A DNA stretch of 47,768 bases from Candidatus Saccharimonadota bacterium (GCA_017431105.1 JAFRLS010000036.1:66594-114361), one strand, 5' to 3'; shown: positions 16,664-26,231, counted from the stretch's first letter. The notes: a model not told the origin generated them from the letters alone. Numbers and translations are program-made.

Positions 16664-17617
16664 TTATTCTTCGCCAGTGAGTTTAGCAGTGAAATCTGAT
16701 AGGTAGAAACCTAATACGCCGCCAATCATTGGAAGCAAAGCGTAAATCGACAAAGCTTGGCAAATACCACCTAGAATTTCGCCGAAGTTTTCGCCAGCGG
16801 TTGGGAAAATCTGCAGCATCAAAGCGATGGCTGGGTTGAACACGAAGTTCCCAGACAAACTATTGATGAATACATATGACACAACGAAGCCGATGAAGAA
16901 CGCCAATGCAATACCGCCAGCTACTACGGCACTAAAAGTAAAGGCGCTACGTTTGTATTTGACTGCACGAGCAAAGAAGAACGCAATGATGATGGCGCCA
17001 AGTAATTCGACCATGGCAAAAATCCAGAATTGGCCTTCGCCAACAGCTGTCATGGTTGGGATATCATAGGCGGTTTCGCCACCAGCTAGATGGAATGAAT
17101 TAATAATGAGCCAGCCAAGCCAAGCACCAACGATTTCAGCGATGATATACATAACACCGCGAATGACTGACATGCGGCGAGATGCCATCATGCCGACTGT
17201 AACGATTGGGTTGAGGCAAGCACCTGAAAAGGCGTGCACCGCTACGTAGATAGCAATGATTGCAATCGAGTAGGTTGCGATATTGGCTGCACCTTGTGAG
17301 AAGGCACCGCTGATACCAGTGATTGTGAGTGCAAAAATTAGCATAGTCATGAGTAACGTACCAATGATTTCGCCAATTAGTGCGCCGTAAAATTTAGGGT
17401 TTTTGAAGACGGTCAAAACGCCTTCTTTTTCTTCATATTTTTTTGCAAAGAAGCCGCTGAGGCAGGATTTTTTCTTAGCCTTGACTTCTTCTTTCTCCAC
17501 CGTTTTAGTTTTAGGAGCCTCGGACACTGGTTTTACAGTAGTTTTCGCGGCAGTTTTCGGTTTCGTCGTTTTAGCCTTAGTAGACTTAGCCGACGTCTTT
17601 GGCTTTTTTGTTGCCAT
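16664..17617 (-). CDS. Aquaporin/glycerol-facilitator family channel with basic N-terminal extension
   Basis: 317 residues. Six membrane helices in two halves, each with the pore loop: GACLNPIVTVG (NPI variant of NPA) in the first half and FVFNPAIAL in the second. It should carry water or small neutral solutes. Unusual is the first about 65 residues: Lys/Thr/Ala/Pro-rich, resembling the tail of uS5 in this window, followed by a short Cys-containing segment before the first helix. AAGGAGG precedes the ATG by 6 bases. Which solute is carried cannot be told from the pore residues seen here. Confidence 0.88.
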   Translation of the reverse strand: MATKKPKTSAKSTKAKTTKPKTAAKTTVKPVSEAPKTKTVEKEEVKAKKKSCLSGFFAKKYEEKEGVLTVFKNPKFYGALIGEIIGTLLMTMLIFALTITGISGAFSQGAANIATYSIAIIAIYVAVHAFSGACLNPIVTVGMMASRRMSVIRGVMYIIAEIVGAWLGWLIINSFHLAGGETAYDIPTMTAVGEGQFWIFAMVELLGAIIIAFFFARAVKYKRSAFTFSAVVAGGIALAFFIGFVVSYVFINSLSGNFVFNPAIALMLQIFPTAGENFGEILGGICQALSIYALLPMIGGVLGFYLSDFTAKLTGEE

Positions 17618-17646
17618 TCTGACCTCCTTAAATTGATATTAATGTA

Positions 17647-17675
17647 ATTATAGCATACTTTAGATGTGTTATAAT
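17647..17675. promoter_or_regulatory. Overlapping divergent promoters (aquaporin / small membrane protein)
   Basis: Minus-strand TGC-TATAAT reads from 17655 to 17647; plus-strand TGT-TATAAT occupies 17667-17675. Each hexamer lies exactly where the other promoter's -35 would be, so the two promoters share the same DNA and only one polymerase can bind at a time. Confidence 0.75.
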
Positions 17676-17697
17676 AAAAAAGTTAAAAAGGAGTGGT

Positions 17698-17949
17698 ATG
17701 GCGGTAATTGTTAATAAAGAAAATGATAGAAACAATGAGCTTTCACGTCGGATAGATGCGGATTTGCGCGAGAAGATGTCTGGTAGTTCAAAAACTGTAG
17801 CTAAAAATGCAGATCCAGATTTTACAGAGGGTGCGGAATATATAAAAGATTTGAAGAAGACTGGAAAATTTGGGTGGGTATGGATTGTCTTGGTGGGGTT
17901 GGTATTAGTGATTTTGATTGCGTTGGGTTTGTCTTTGAACCAGAAATAA
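17698..17949 (+). CDS. Small C-tail-anchored membrane protein, unknown function
   Basis: 83 residues, not recognised. Residues 1-58 are polar and charged; residues about 59-80 form a single hydrophobic helix (WVWIVLVGLVLVILIALGL), ending NQK. No signal peptide, so the N-terminal part is probably cytoplasmic. AAAAGGAG lies 4-5 bases before the ATG, and it has its own promoter shared divergently with the aquaporin gene. It may pair with the large membrane protein that starts 43 bases downstream, but each has its own -10. Confidence 0.7.
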   Translation: MAVIVNKENDRNNELSRRIDADLREKMSGSSKTVAKNADPDFTEGAEYIKDLKKTGKFGWVWIVLVGLVLVILIALGLSLNQK

Positions 17950-17972
17950 GGTTTTGGTGTTATTAACATAAG

Positions 17973-17981
17973 TGTTATAAT
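17973..17981 (+). promoter_or_regulatory. Extended -10 promoter of large membrane protein
   Basis: TGT-TATAAT (17976-17981), followed by an ATG at 17993; leader of about 5 bases and no SD. Confidence 0.6.
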
Positions 17982-17992
17982 ATATATTATAT

Positions 17993-20900
17993 ATGGTTAC
18001 TAGTTTGGGCAAAAATAATCCATATAGAAAAATGGGTTCTGGTCAAGAAAGAATAGGACCAGGGTTTTTTCCTAATAAGAAAGATAATGAGCCGGGTGAA
18101 AATAGTGCAATAAGCGATGACGCAACTAGCAATTTGCGTTCAGCGGAAGATAGTGCTGGCGGTGAGGCACCAAAACGAACAGAGGATAGTTTAGATGGGG
18201 TGCGTGAAAATGAGGAGACTGCTGGTGGACTCTATACTGGCGATGGTAAGGGTGGCAGTGATGGTAAAAGCAAAGGTAATGGACCCCGGAAGCGTAAGTG
18301 GGCAATAGCGATGATATTTTTGTTTTTAGTTTTAGGAGTTGGTGGGACTTCATTTCTTGGTATTTCGTCTGAACTTGTTGCGTGGAAAGAAAATATTTAT
18401 TCAATGTTTGGGCAAAATAGTGCTGTAATAAGTAGACGTTCTAATCGTATAATGCAAAGTTTTCTAAGAACCAATTATGATACTACATCTTTTAATGGTA
18501 CTAAATTTAAAATTAGCTCCAAACTTACTAAAAAACTTAGAGCGAATGGAATCGATTATGTAGAAGTAGAAGATGCAGATGGGGCAAGATTGAGGATGCT
18601 TCTATACGAAGATGCAGATGGGCGCTATATACCAATAGTAGCGTCGGATAATGATGTCCAGAGGGTTAATGCTTTGGCTGGGGCAGAAATAGACATAGAT
18701 GGCGTTAGAGTTAGACTTGCCGATTCAGGTATGACTTTATCTGAGGCTAGAAGAACAAATATAAATGATTTTGATGTTAACTATGATACAGCAACGAGAA
18801 CTTTCACTGGCAAAATTGCCGGATGGTTTGACGATGTCGCTGATTCTATGTACAACAGGATAGTTGGCAGAAATGCTCGTAACCAGACTCATATTGATGA
18901 TCCAGATGAGGAGAGTGTGAATAAGATGCTTTTAGGTAATGTGAGCGAGGGTGTTGATGATAGCGACGTAATAGCTTTCAAGGAAGAAGAGTCGGATAAT
19001 GAAGAGGACTCTCCTACATATCGCAGAGCGGATACATCTGATGAGGTTGATCTTGGAAATGGCGAAAAGGTAACATTGGGTGAAATAGAATCTGAGAGTG
19101 GAAAGATATCTACCGATACTGATGTCCCCGATACTGAAGCCGTTAAGGCGTCGCTTGGGGCGCGAGCAAAAAAAGCGGCAATGATGAGTTCTACTGTAGC
19201 TTGCGGCGTTTTGAAGGGGTTAGGAGCTATTAGTGCGGCGGTTGGTGCTGTTCAAACTGCGAATGTCATAAGTTATGCGTCAAAGATTTTAGAAATGGCT
19301 GATCAAGTAAAGAATGGTGATGCAGATGAGACTGTTCATCTAGCAATGAATAGTTTAAATAAATCAACTAGAATTGATTTATATGATATGAATGGGGAAA
19401 AAGTTTCAGTAGAAGGTGCTGTTACGGAGGGAGCTGGATGGAATGCTCCTTTCTCTTCTACTAACATTGTGAATGAGGATGATCCAAGTGCATTGGTTAT
19501 GAATCGTGAGCTTGCCAACAAGAATGCCCTTCGTAATCTTGGTGGAGATTTTTTCGCAAGTATTGTTGGGGCTGTGGCTGGTTTTGGTGGTGGCGTTGCG
19601 GCATTTCGTGCCTGTAACGCTATTCAAGGACTTGCTGGAACGGTTAGCTTTATTGCTGATGTAGCGTCGCTATTTACATACGGGATTTCTAAGGTCGTAA
19701 AAGATACAATAAAAGGAGCGATAGAAGGATCGGCAATTGCCGGTGCTATGATTACTATATCATTAATAGTGGAAGCTATTACTCCTACACTTGCACATTG
19801 GTTCGTGAGTCAGTTGGGTAGTATATTTTTAGGAAAAACTGGTGGTTTTGCGTTGCTTAGTGGGGCACAGAATATCATGAATTCTAACTTGCAGATGTCC
19901 ACGGGTAGATATGCTGGCAGAGAGAATGCTATTGAGCTTTTTGCTTTGACTAAGGACGTCGAAAGAGAATGGGCGGCTTATGAGCGTGCTACCAAAAATC
20001 CGTTTGATGTAACTAGTAAATATACTTTTCTTGGGTCAATTTATAATGCTGTTTTACCGATTGCTAATATGTCCGGCAATACAATTACATCAATGGTTTC
20101 TTCAGTGGCTAGCTTAACAAACGATTCTGTCGTTGCGTTGGTCAGCCCATCAGTAAGTGCAGCAAGCGAAACAAATAAATTTGCGGCTTCGTTGTCTAGT
20201 GAAGGTAATTGTGGGTATCTCGAGTCGGTCGGCGTAACTGGAGATTTTGCCTGCAATAAATATGCTGGGGCTTATGTTGAAGAAATAGATACTGCATCGC
20301 CTGATGATATATATGTAAATATGCAAAATTATGGTAGTTTTGACGGAGAAGATTCGGATGGAAATCCGAAAATTAATGTAAATTCTGATTATGCAAAATA
20401 TATAGTTGCTTGCGTGTCGAGCGACACTCAACCAGGGACTATGAATGGGGCCGTACAAGGGTTTCTTACTGGAATAGGCAAAGGGATTCATGACAAGAGT
20501 GTTGTGGCAAGTGGTTTGGTAAACTTTGGCAGAAATTTTATCCCGTTTGAGGGTGCTTTAGATGCCGTTGAGGCTGGTGAGGAAGAAACAAACATAATGT
20601 GGAATAGTGGCCTAGCCTGCACAGGTAACACTGATGACGCTGCTTTCAACGAGAAAATTAAGAATTTTTCTATGTATAATTTAGACCAGCGTGTTTTGTA
20701 TAACATGGGTGTTATAGAAAATAATTCTACGGTTGCGTTTCTGGAAGATTATTACAAAGAAAATCCTTTGGATTATTCTTTTGAAGGGCGAATTGCAAGA
20801 ATTTCTGGAATGAGCAAAGAAGAAGTCGAGGAAACGTTGGCCCTGATTGAGTATTATAATTTTGTGGCGAATTATGATTCTGCGGCTCGTTACGCTTTTG

Positions 20901-21031
20901 GTGTGCCGGTCGTGGAAGAGCCGCATGAAGTTTTGTTTGATAATGATAATGTGGTGGCGGAAAACACATATATTATACTACTGAACGAGATATCCTTTGC
21001 GGATGTTAGAAATCGCAACTTTGTAGTATAA
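17993..21031 (+). CDS. Very large membrane/surface protein of unknown function
   Basis: 1012 residues, not assigned to a family. Residues 1-100 are disordered, Gly/Ser/Asp/Glu-rich with a basic end (GPRKRKW); residues about 103-125 form a membrane helix. Residues about 150-390 are soluble and acidic. Residues about 395-440 and 520-650 contain long Gly/Ala-rich hydrophobic stretches that could be membrane-inserted helices. The last about 300 residues carry most of the cysteines (NCGY, FACNKY, VACVSS, LACTGN), which suggests disulfides and an outside location. Large polytopic proteins near secretion systems were considered, but no secretion gene is nearby. Leaderless or nearly so. The pheS promoter lies over its last codons. 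Confidence 0.7.
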   Translation: MVTSLGKNNPYRKMGSGQERIGPGFFPNKKDNEPGENSAISDDATSNLRSAEDSAGGEAPKRTEDSLDGVRENEETAGGLYTGDGKGGSDGKSKGNGPRKRKWAIAMIFLFLVLGVGGTSFLGISSELVAWKENIYSMFGQNSAVISRRSNRIMQSFLRTNYDTTSFNGTKFKISSKLTKKLRANGIDYVEVEDADGARLRMLLYEDADGRYIPIVASDNDVQRVNALAGAEIDIDGVRVRLADSGMTLSEARRTNINDFDVNYDTATRTFTGKIAGWFDDVADSMYNRIVGRNARNQTHIDDPDEESVNKMLLGNVSEGVDDSDVIAFKEEESDNEEDSPTYRRADTSDEVDLGNGEKVTLGEIESESGKISTDTDVPDTEAVKASLGARAKKAAMMSSTVACGVLKGLGAISAAVGAVQTANVISYASKILEMADQVKNGDADETVHLAMNSLNKSTRIDLYDMNGEKVSVEGAVTEGAGWNAPFSSTNIVNEDDPSALVMNRELANKNALRNLGGDFFASIVGAVAGFGGGVAAFRACNAIQGLAGTVSFIADVASLFTYGISKVVKDTIKGAIEGSAIAGAMITISLIVEAITPTLAHWFVSQLGSIFLGKTGGFALLSGAQNIMNSNLQMSTGRYAGRENAIELFALTKDVEREWAAYERATKNPFDVTSKYTFLGSIYNAVLPIANMSGNTITSMVSSVASLTNDSVVALVSPSVSAASETNKFAASLSSEGNCGYLESVGVTGDFACNKYAGAYVEEIDTASPDDIYVNMQNYGSFDGEDSDGNPKINVNSDYAKYIVACVSSDTQPGTMNGAVQGFLTGIGKGIHDKSVVASGLVNFGRNFIPFEGALDAVEAGEEETNIMWNSGLACTGNTDDAAFNEKIKNFSMYNLDQRVLYNMGVIENNSTVAFLEDYYKENPLDYSFEGRIARISGMSKEEVEETLALIEYYNFVANYDSAARYAFGVPVVEEPHEVLFDNDNVVAENTYIILLNEISFADVRNRNFVV

Positions 21032-21032
21032 T
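21027..21032 (+). promoter_or_regulatory. -10 element of pheS-pheT (leaderless)
   Basis: TATAAT overlapping the stop codon of the preceding gene; pheS ATG is 7 bases downstream. No convincing -35. Confidence 0.55.
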
Positions 21033-21039
21033 ATAAAGC

Positions 21040-21996
21040 ATGCAAGAGCTCGAAAAATTAAAACTTGAATTAAAGAAATTAAATGCGGAATACGCAAAAA
21101 TTAAAGAAGTGCCAGCAGAGAAGCGTGGCGAGTTTGGGCGTGAGCTTAATGCGAAAAAGGCGGACATTTTAGAAAGAATGCGTCTAGCGGAGGAAGCGAT
21201 GATGGATGCGGAAGTGTTGCCACTTGATATCACGGCTCCATGTGCGCCAAATGAGTCAATACCCGAAACTTATTCAGTTTTTCAAGGTTCCAAGCATCCA
21301 TTAATGACTGAGCTTGATCGTGTGGTAAAAATTTATCAGTTGATGGGATTTGATGTAGTAGAATCGCGCCAACTTGATGATGAATTTCATATGTTTGATA
21401 GTTTGAATTTTGCGAAAGAGCATCCAGCACGTGATGGTTATGATACTTTTCGAACAGAAGAAGGTTTAATCCCGCCGGCACATACTTCTACCATGCAACA
21501 TCGAGTATTAAAAACATATCGAAATAAACTTGAAAAAGGTGAAGATATTGCCGTGGTGGTGCCGGGTAGAGTTTATCGAAATGAGGATGTGAATGCGACG
21601 CATGAGCACACATTTTACCAATGTGAAGGTGTATATGTCTCGAAGGCTTGCACCATGGGCGATATGCTAGGGATTTTACGAGAGTTCTTTGAAAAATATT
21701 ATGAACAGAAATTGAATATTCGAACACAGCCTGGATATTTTCCATTTACGGAACCGAGTCTAGAATTTATGATCGAAAAACCAAAGTCTTTGGGCGGTAA
21801 AAAGGGCGATTATTTGGAGATGCTGGGTTGCGGTATGATTCATCCAAATGTTTTAAAAATGGCCGGGATTAATCCAGAAGAATATCATGGATTTGCATGG
21901 GGCGGCGGGATTGATCGATTAGTGATGCTAAGGTATGGTTTGAACGATATGCGTTATTTCGAGTCTGGTAATCTTAATTTCTTAAAGGAGTTTTAA
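21040..21996 (+). CDS. pheS: Phenylalanyl-tRNA synthetase alpha subunit
   Basis: 318 residues. N-terminal coiled coil (about 1-55), then class II motifs: HPL near motif 1, the DTFRTEEGLIPPAHTSTMQH region with TSTMQ, motif 2 around PGRVYRNEDVNATHEHTFYQ, and motif 3 GFAWGGGIDRLVMLRYGL. It forms the alpha2-beta2 enzyme with PheT. The coiled coil is shorter than in most bacteria. pheT follows with no gap. Confidence 0.95.
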   Translation: MQELEKLKLELKKLNAEYAKIKEVPAEKRGEFGRELNAKKADILERMRLAEEAMMDAEVLPLDITAPCAPNESIPETYSVFQGSKHPLMTELDRVVKIYQLMGFDVVESRQLDDEFHMFDSLNFAKEHPARDGYDTFRTEEGLIPPAHTSTMQHRVLKTYRNKLEKGEDIAVVVPGRVYRNEDVNATHEHTFYQCEGVYVSKACTMGDMLGILREFFEKYYEQKLNIRTQPGYFPFTEPSLEFMIEKPKSLGGKKGDYLEMLGCGMIHPNVLKMAGINPEEYHGFAWGGGIDRLVMLRYGLNDMRYFESGNLNFLKEF

Positions 21997-24345
21997 ATGA
22001 GAATTTCTTTAAATTGGTTAAAAAAATATGTAAATATTCCGGTTCCGGATGAAGAGTTAGTGCGTTTAATTGGTGCGCGTTTGGTGGAAGTGGAAGGCGT
22101 GATCGATGAAACACATAAGTATGACAAGATTTATGTAGTGCGTGTAGAAACGGCAGAAAAAATTGAAGGTACACATTTGACACTTTGTCAAATTAACAAT
22201 GGTGGCGATGATTTGGTTCAAGTGGTTTGTGGGGCGCCAAATGTGAGAGCAGGGATGTTGGCAGCGTGGATTGCGCCGGGCGCAGTGGTCCCGGTGAGTG
22301 TACATGAAGATGCACCTTTTGTGATTGGTAAACGCAAGATGCTTGGCAAGTATGACTCAAATGGTATGCTAGCTGGAGCGGATGAGCTTGATTTTGGCGG
22401 TGAACATTCTGGCATTGTGGAAATTGATCCAAAAATGGCGCAACCAGGCGTGCCACTAGCGGATGTGTTTGGTTTGAAAGACCTAATTCTTGATATTGAA
22501 AACAAATCTTTAACACATCGTCCGGATTGTTTTGGAATTATTGGTTTTGCGCGCGAAGTAGCTGGGATTTTAGGCGAAAAGTTTAAAGAGCCGAGCTTCT
22601 TAATGAAGGAAGATACTTTTCCGGAAGGATTTTTCATTTATAACGATGAAAATAGTATTAAGAAAAAAGATTCTAGTATAAAAATAGATATTAAAGATCC
22701 TGCAATTTGTGGGCGTTACACGGTGGCAGTAATTAAAAATACTGAAGCGATGTTAGGTGAAGAAAAATATTTGACTCTGCGTGATACTTTACTAGCAAAA
22801 TCTGGAATGCATAAAATATCTAAAATTGTAGACGTCACGAATTATTTGATGCTTCTGACTGGACAGCCGCTACATGCATTTGACTATGATAAATTTTTGA
22901 AAGTTGGTGGTACCGAAAACCCGAATATTATTGTGCGTACGGCAACAGATGGTGAGAAATTAACGTTACTTGACGGCTCAGAAATTGTTTGTAATAAGGA
23001 TGACATTTTGATTACTTCAAATAATGTGCCGGTGGCTTTGGCTGGTGCGATGGGTGGTGCAAATACCGAAATCGATGAAAATACGCGACAAATTTTGATA
23101 GAATCTGCTAGCTTTAGTCTTTATAATTTGCGTAAAACTCAAATGAGTCATGGGATTTTCAGCGAGGCAATTACGAGGTTTACAAAAGGTGTTCCGACAA
23201 CCGGGACTTTTAATGTGTTGGCTGAAGCGGTGAAAGAAATTGGCGGTAAATCATTGGATTTCAATGATAATTGGCCAGATTATCATGGAGCACATGTTGT
23301 AAAAATTACAACAGACGAAATAAATAGTTTACTGGGTACTAAGTATAGTAAAGATCTAATTGTGAAGACTTTAGTGAATGTTGGTTTCATAATTGAAGCA
23401 AAGTCTGAAAATTTGGAAATTTGTGTGCCGACTTGGCGAACGGATATCCATATTAAAGAAGATATTATCGAAGAAATTGGACGTTTGCTTGGTTATGATA
23501 ATATTGAGCCGACATTGCCACGGCATGCGACAGCAGTACCGAATAAGATGTTACAATTCAAAACTGAAATTCGTGACATTATGAGTAAGTTCGGCGCGAA
23601 TGAAGTATTGACTTATAGTTTTGTGAGTGAAAGATTATTAGAAAAGGCTGGTTTAAAAGCAGAAAATTCTTATAAAATTGTAAATTCAATTAGTCCGGAG
23701 TTGCAATATATAAGGCAGTCGATCGTACCAAGTTTACTCGATAAGGCTTATACGAATCAAAAGATTCCGTTTGATCAATTTAGTTTGTTTGAAATTAATA
23801 AAGTTTATCAAAAAGCGTGGGGGATGGATGCTGAAGATGTGCCTGTAGAAAAAATGCGGATGGGTTTTGTGGTGGCTGAACGTAAAAATCCAAATACGCC
23901 GTACTACAAGGCAAAATTCTTTGCTGAAAAACTATTGGAAGAATTAAACATTGCAGTAAAGTTTTTGCCGTTAAAGAATAAGGACGCAGAAAGCTTGCCG
24001 TTTGAACCGAAGCGAGCAGCGGAGATTTGGGTTAACGATATTTGTCTTGGCGTAGTAGGTGAATTTAAGAATTCTGTGAGACATAGTTTCAAGTTGGCAG
24101 AGTTTTTGGCTGGATTCGAACTAGATGTGGATGCGATGTTGAATTTAGAGAAAAACAAGATTATCAATAATAATTTTGAAGTTAAAGACAAGCAAGATTT
24201 AACAATTACGACAACCGAAACTTATGGAAAAGTTTTAGAAAAAGTAAAAGATAAATATCCTAATGCCAAAATTACGCCAGTAGCGATTTATCAACCAGAA
24301 TGTACGAAAGAAAAAAATATTACTTTCCATCTAGAGTTTTATTGA
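21997..24345 (+). CDS. pheT: Phenylalanyl-tRNA synthetase beta subunit
   Basis: 782 residues, normal length. MRISLNWLKKYV start; tRNA-binding (EMAP-like) domain about 40-160 with the VVCGAPNVR motif; B3/B4 editing domain about 210-400; B5 domain; class II-like core; C-terminal ferredoxin-fold anticodon-binding domain ending in TFHLEFY. AAAGGAG lies in the end of pheS and the two genes abut, so they are cotranslated. Confidence 0.95.
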   Translation: MRISLNWLKKYVNIPVPDEELVRLIGARLVEVEGVIDETHKYDKIYVVRVETAEKIEGTHLTLCQINNGGDDLVQVVCGAPNVRAGMLAAWIAPGAVVPVSVHEDAPFVIGKRKMLGKYDSNGMLAGADELDFGGEHSGIVEIDPKMAQPGVPLADVFGLKDLILDIENKSLTHRPDCFGIIGFAREVAGILGEKFKEPSFLMKEDTFPEGFFIYNDENSIKKKDSSIKIDIKDPAICGRYTVAVIKNTEAMLGEEKYLTLRDTLLAKSGMHKISKIVDVTNYLMLLTGQPLHAFDYDKFLKVGGTENPNIIVRTATDGEKLTLLDGSEIVCNKDDILITSNNVPVALAGAMGGANTEIDENTRQILIESASFSLYNLRKTQMSHGIFSEAITRFTKGVPTTGTFNVLAEAVKEIGGKSLDFNDNWPDYHGAHVVKITTDEINSLLGTKYSKDLIVKTLVNVGFIIEAKSENLEICVPTWRTDIHIKEDIIEEIGRLLGYDNIEPTLPRHATAVPNKMLQFKTEIRDIMSKFGANEVLTYSFVSERLLEKAGLKAENSYKIVNSISPELQYIRQSIVPSLLDKAYTNQKIPFDQFSLFEINKVYQKAWGMDAEDVPVEKMRMGFVVAERKNPNTPYYKAKFFAEKLLEELNIAVKFLPLKNKDAESLPFEPKRAAEIWVNDICLGVVGEFKNSVRHSFKLAEFLAGFELDVDAMLNLEKNKIINNNFEVKDKQDLTITTTETYGKVLEKVKDKYPNAKITPVAIYQPECTKEKNITFHLEFY

Positions 24346-24361
24346 TAAATTATTAAGTTTA

Positions 24362-24370
24362 TGCTAAGAT
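24362..24370 (+). promoter_or_regulatory. Extended -10 promoter of ftsE (leaderless)
   Basis: TGC-TAAGAT (24365-24370); ATG at 24377 is 6 bases after the hexamer, at the predicted first transcribed base. Confidence 0.6.
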
Positions 24371-24376
24371 AAGCTT

Positions 24377-25147
24377 ATGATTCTTCTGGATAATGTGACG
24401 AAGAAATATCCGGGTGATGAGCACCCGGCACTGGATTCTGTGTCTTTACATATTGAGCCGAATGAGTTTGTCTTCTTGGTGGGTAAGTCTGGGGCGGGCA
24501 AGTCGACCTTAATGAAGATGATTACGAAGGAAGAATTACCTGATTCTGGTAAGATTATTATTGGTGGGATTGATCTGGATTATGTGAAAAAACGCCATAT
24601 ACCTGGATATCGTAGGCGACTAGGCGTTGTCTTCCAGGATTTTAAATTATTGCCACGTCGTACGGTTTATGAAAATGTTGCATTTGCACTTGAGATTGCC
24701 GGAATGAGTGGCAAGGAGATTCGTAGAACCGTACCGAAAGTTTTAGAATTAGTAGATTTATTGGATCAAGCTAAGAAGTTCCCGGATCAATTGTCTGGTG
24801 GTCAACAGCAGCGGGTTTCAATTGCACGAAGCGTGGCGAGACAGCCGAAGATCTTGATTGCAGATGAGCCGACGGCAAATTTGGACAAACTTACTACTCA
24901 GGAAATTATTGGATTATTGAAAAAAATTAATGATTTTGGTACGACAATTCTAGTGACAACTCACAATGAAAACATCGTGAATAATTTACAGAAGCGTGTA
25001 GTAACGATGCGGGATGGAAAAATCATTGACGATCAAAAGAATAATGGCGTCTATAAATTGGATGAAACACCAAAACCCAAAATGCCAGCAAGGGCAATCC
25101 AGACTCCAGGTCATGCTTTGAAACAGAGGAGGAGGATAATTCAATGA
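24377..25147 (+). CDS. ftsE: Cell-division ABC transporter ATPase FtsE
   Basis: 256 residues. Walker A GKSGAGKST (36-44), Q-loop VVFQDFKLL, signature LSGGQQQR, Walker B ILIADEPT, switch His in VTTHN. The sequence VVFQDFKLLPRRTVYENV is FtsE-like. About 30 extra C-terminal residues, basic and Pro-containing. With FtsX it forms an ATP-driven switch that activates a peptidoglycan hydrolase at the septum; such a hydrolase is encoded two genes on. It overlaps ftsX by ATGA. Confidence 0.95.
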   Translation: MILLDNVTKKYPGDEHPALDSVSLHIEPNEFVFLVGKSGAGKSTLMKMITKEELPDSGKIIIGGIDLDYVKKRHIPGYRRRLGVVFQDFKLLPRRTVYENVAFALEIAGMSGKEIRRTVPKVLELVDLLDQAKKFPDQLSGGQQQRVSIARSVARQPKILIADEPTANLDKLTTQEIIGLLKKINDFGTTILVTTHNENIVNNLQKRVVTMRDGKIIDDQKNNGVYKLDETPKPKMPARAIQTPGHALKQRRRIIQ

Positions 25148-26184
25148 CGACTGAAATCAAAACTCCAGATGTTGAGAAAGGTAGCTTGAAAAAAGCCGCC
25201 AAAAAAGGCTTAAAGACAATGCGAAAAACGCGTACTAAACATCCTTTGCGTGAGGAAGGGAGAATTATTAAATATGGTACGAGTGGTTTTGTGAGGAATA
25301 TTTGGTTGTCGACTGCAGCTACCGTAGTAATGGCAATTACATTAATAATTTTGTTTGTAACTGTTGTAGCTAGTGTAGTGTTAACTAGTACCGCTGAAAT
25401 GATGCGCGATAAAATAGATATCACGATTTATCTAAAGCCAAATACGTCGGAGGAGGTTTTGGATCAGTTGAAGGATACGATCTCTAGAGATAGTAACATT
25501 AAGAGTGTTGATTTGTCTACTTCTGAACAAGAATACGAAAAGTTTTTAGCTGAGAATGCGGATAGCAAAGAGATCATTGGTGTGCTTGATGATGAAATGA
25601 AAGAATTGATGATTTCCAAAATGCAGGCAACAATGAGGATTAAAGTTTACGATGTAGATAACCTTGATAGCATCAAAGGGATAGTTGAAAATGATGTAAT
25701 TTTTCAAAAAAATATTGATGACGAGATGGCGCCAACTTATGATGTGAACCAGGTGGAAATTGCCACTATTACGTCTTGGGCGCGAATCGCAAGAACTGGC
25801 GGTATGATTTTAGCGGTAGTTTTTCTAGTGATTTCGGTCTTAATCATATTTAGTACGATTAGGATGGCGATTTTCTCAAGGCGTGAAGAAATCTATATGA
25901 TGAAATTGGTGGGAGCGGATAAGAGATTTATCCGTGGGCCGTTCTTGGTTGAGGCAGAGATTTGCGGTATTATAGCTGGGATTATTGCGGCGACGGTAAG
26001 TTATTTTGGATTCATGTTGATGGCGCCAAAATTAACTGATTATGGCATTAATGTCGAATCCATTGTCGATGTATTAGAATCAAATCGATTAATCTTTGTT
26101 TATGTAATTTTCATGGCAATTGGCGTGATAATTGGTAGAATTTCAGCTAGACTTGCAGTTTCAAAGTATCTACATAAGACCTAG
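25144..26184 (+). CDS. ftsX: Cell-division membrane protein FtsX
   Basis: 346 residues. Cytoplasmic basic N-terminus (about 1-48), first helix about 55-80, extracellular domain about 85-210 with the VxxxYVxK-like motif degraded, then three helices near 225-250, 275-305 and 315-335, the FtsX topology. SRREEIYMMKLVGA is the conserved FtsX/MacB-like coupling motif that contacts FtsE. GGAGGA lies 6 bases upstream inside ftsE. Confidence 0.93.
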   Translation: MTTEIKTPDVEKGSLKKAAKKGLKTMRKTRTKHPLREEGRIIKYGTSGFVRNIWLSTAATVVMAITLIILFVTVVASVVLTSTAEMMRDKIDITIYLKPNTSEEVLDQLKDTISRDSNIKSVDLSTSEQEYEKFLAENADSKEIIGVLDDEMKELMISKMQATMRIKVYDVDNLDSIKGIVENDVIFQKNIDDEMAPTYDVNQVEIATITSWARIARTGGMILAVVFLVISVLIIFSTIRMAIFSRREEIYMMKLVGADKRFIRGPFLVEAEICGIIAGIIAATVSYFGFMLMAPKLTDYGINVESIVDVLESNRLIFVYVIFMAIGVIIGRISARLAVSKYLHKT

Positions 26185-26216
26185 AGTCTATAAATTTGCT
26201 ATTATATTGACGCTTA

Positions 26217-26225
26217 TGTTATAAT
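26217..26225 (+). promoter_or_regulatory. Extended -10 promoter of PcsB-like gene (leaderless)
   Basis: TGT-TATAAT (26220-26225); ATG at 26232, 6 bases later. Confidence 0.65.
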
Positions 26226-26231
26226 ATAAGT

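Noticed and set aside
17993-21031. Type IV secretion (VirB6-like) call for the large membrane protein
   Set aside because: Hydrophobic stretches are suggestive, but no other secretion gene is in the window and no motif supports it.
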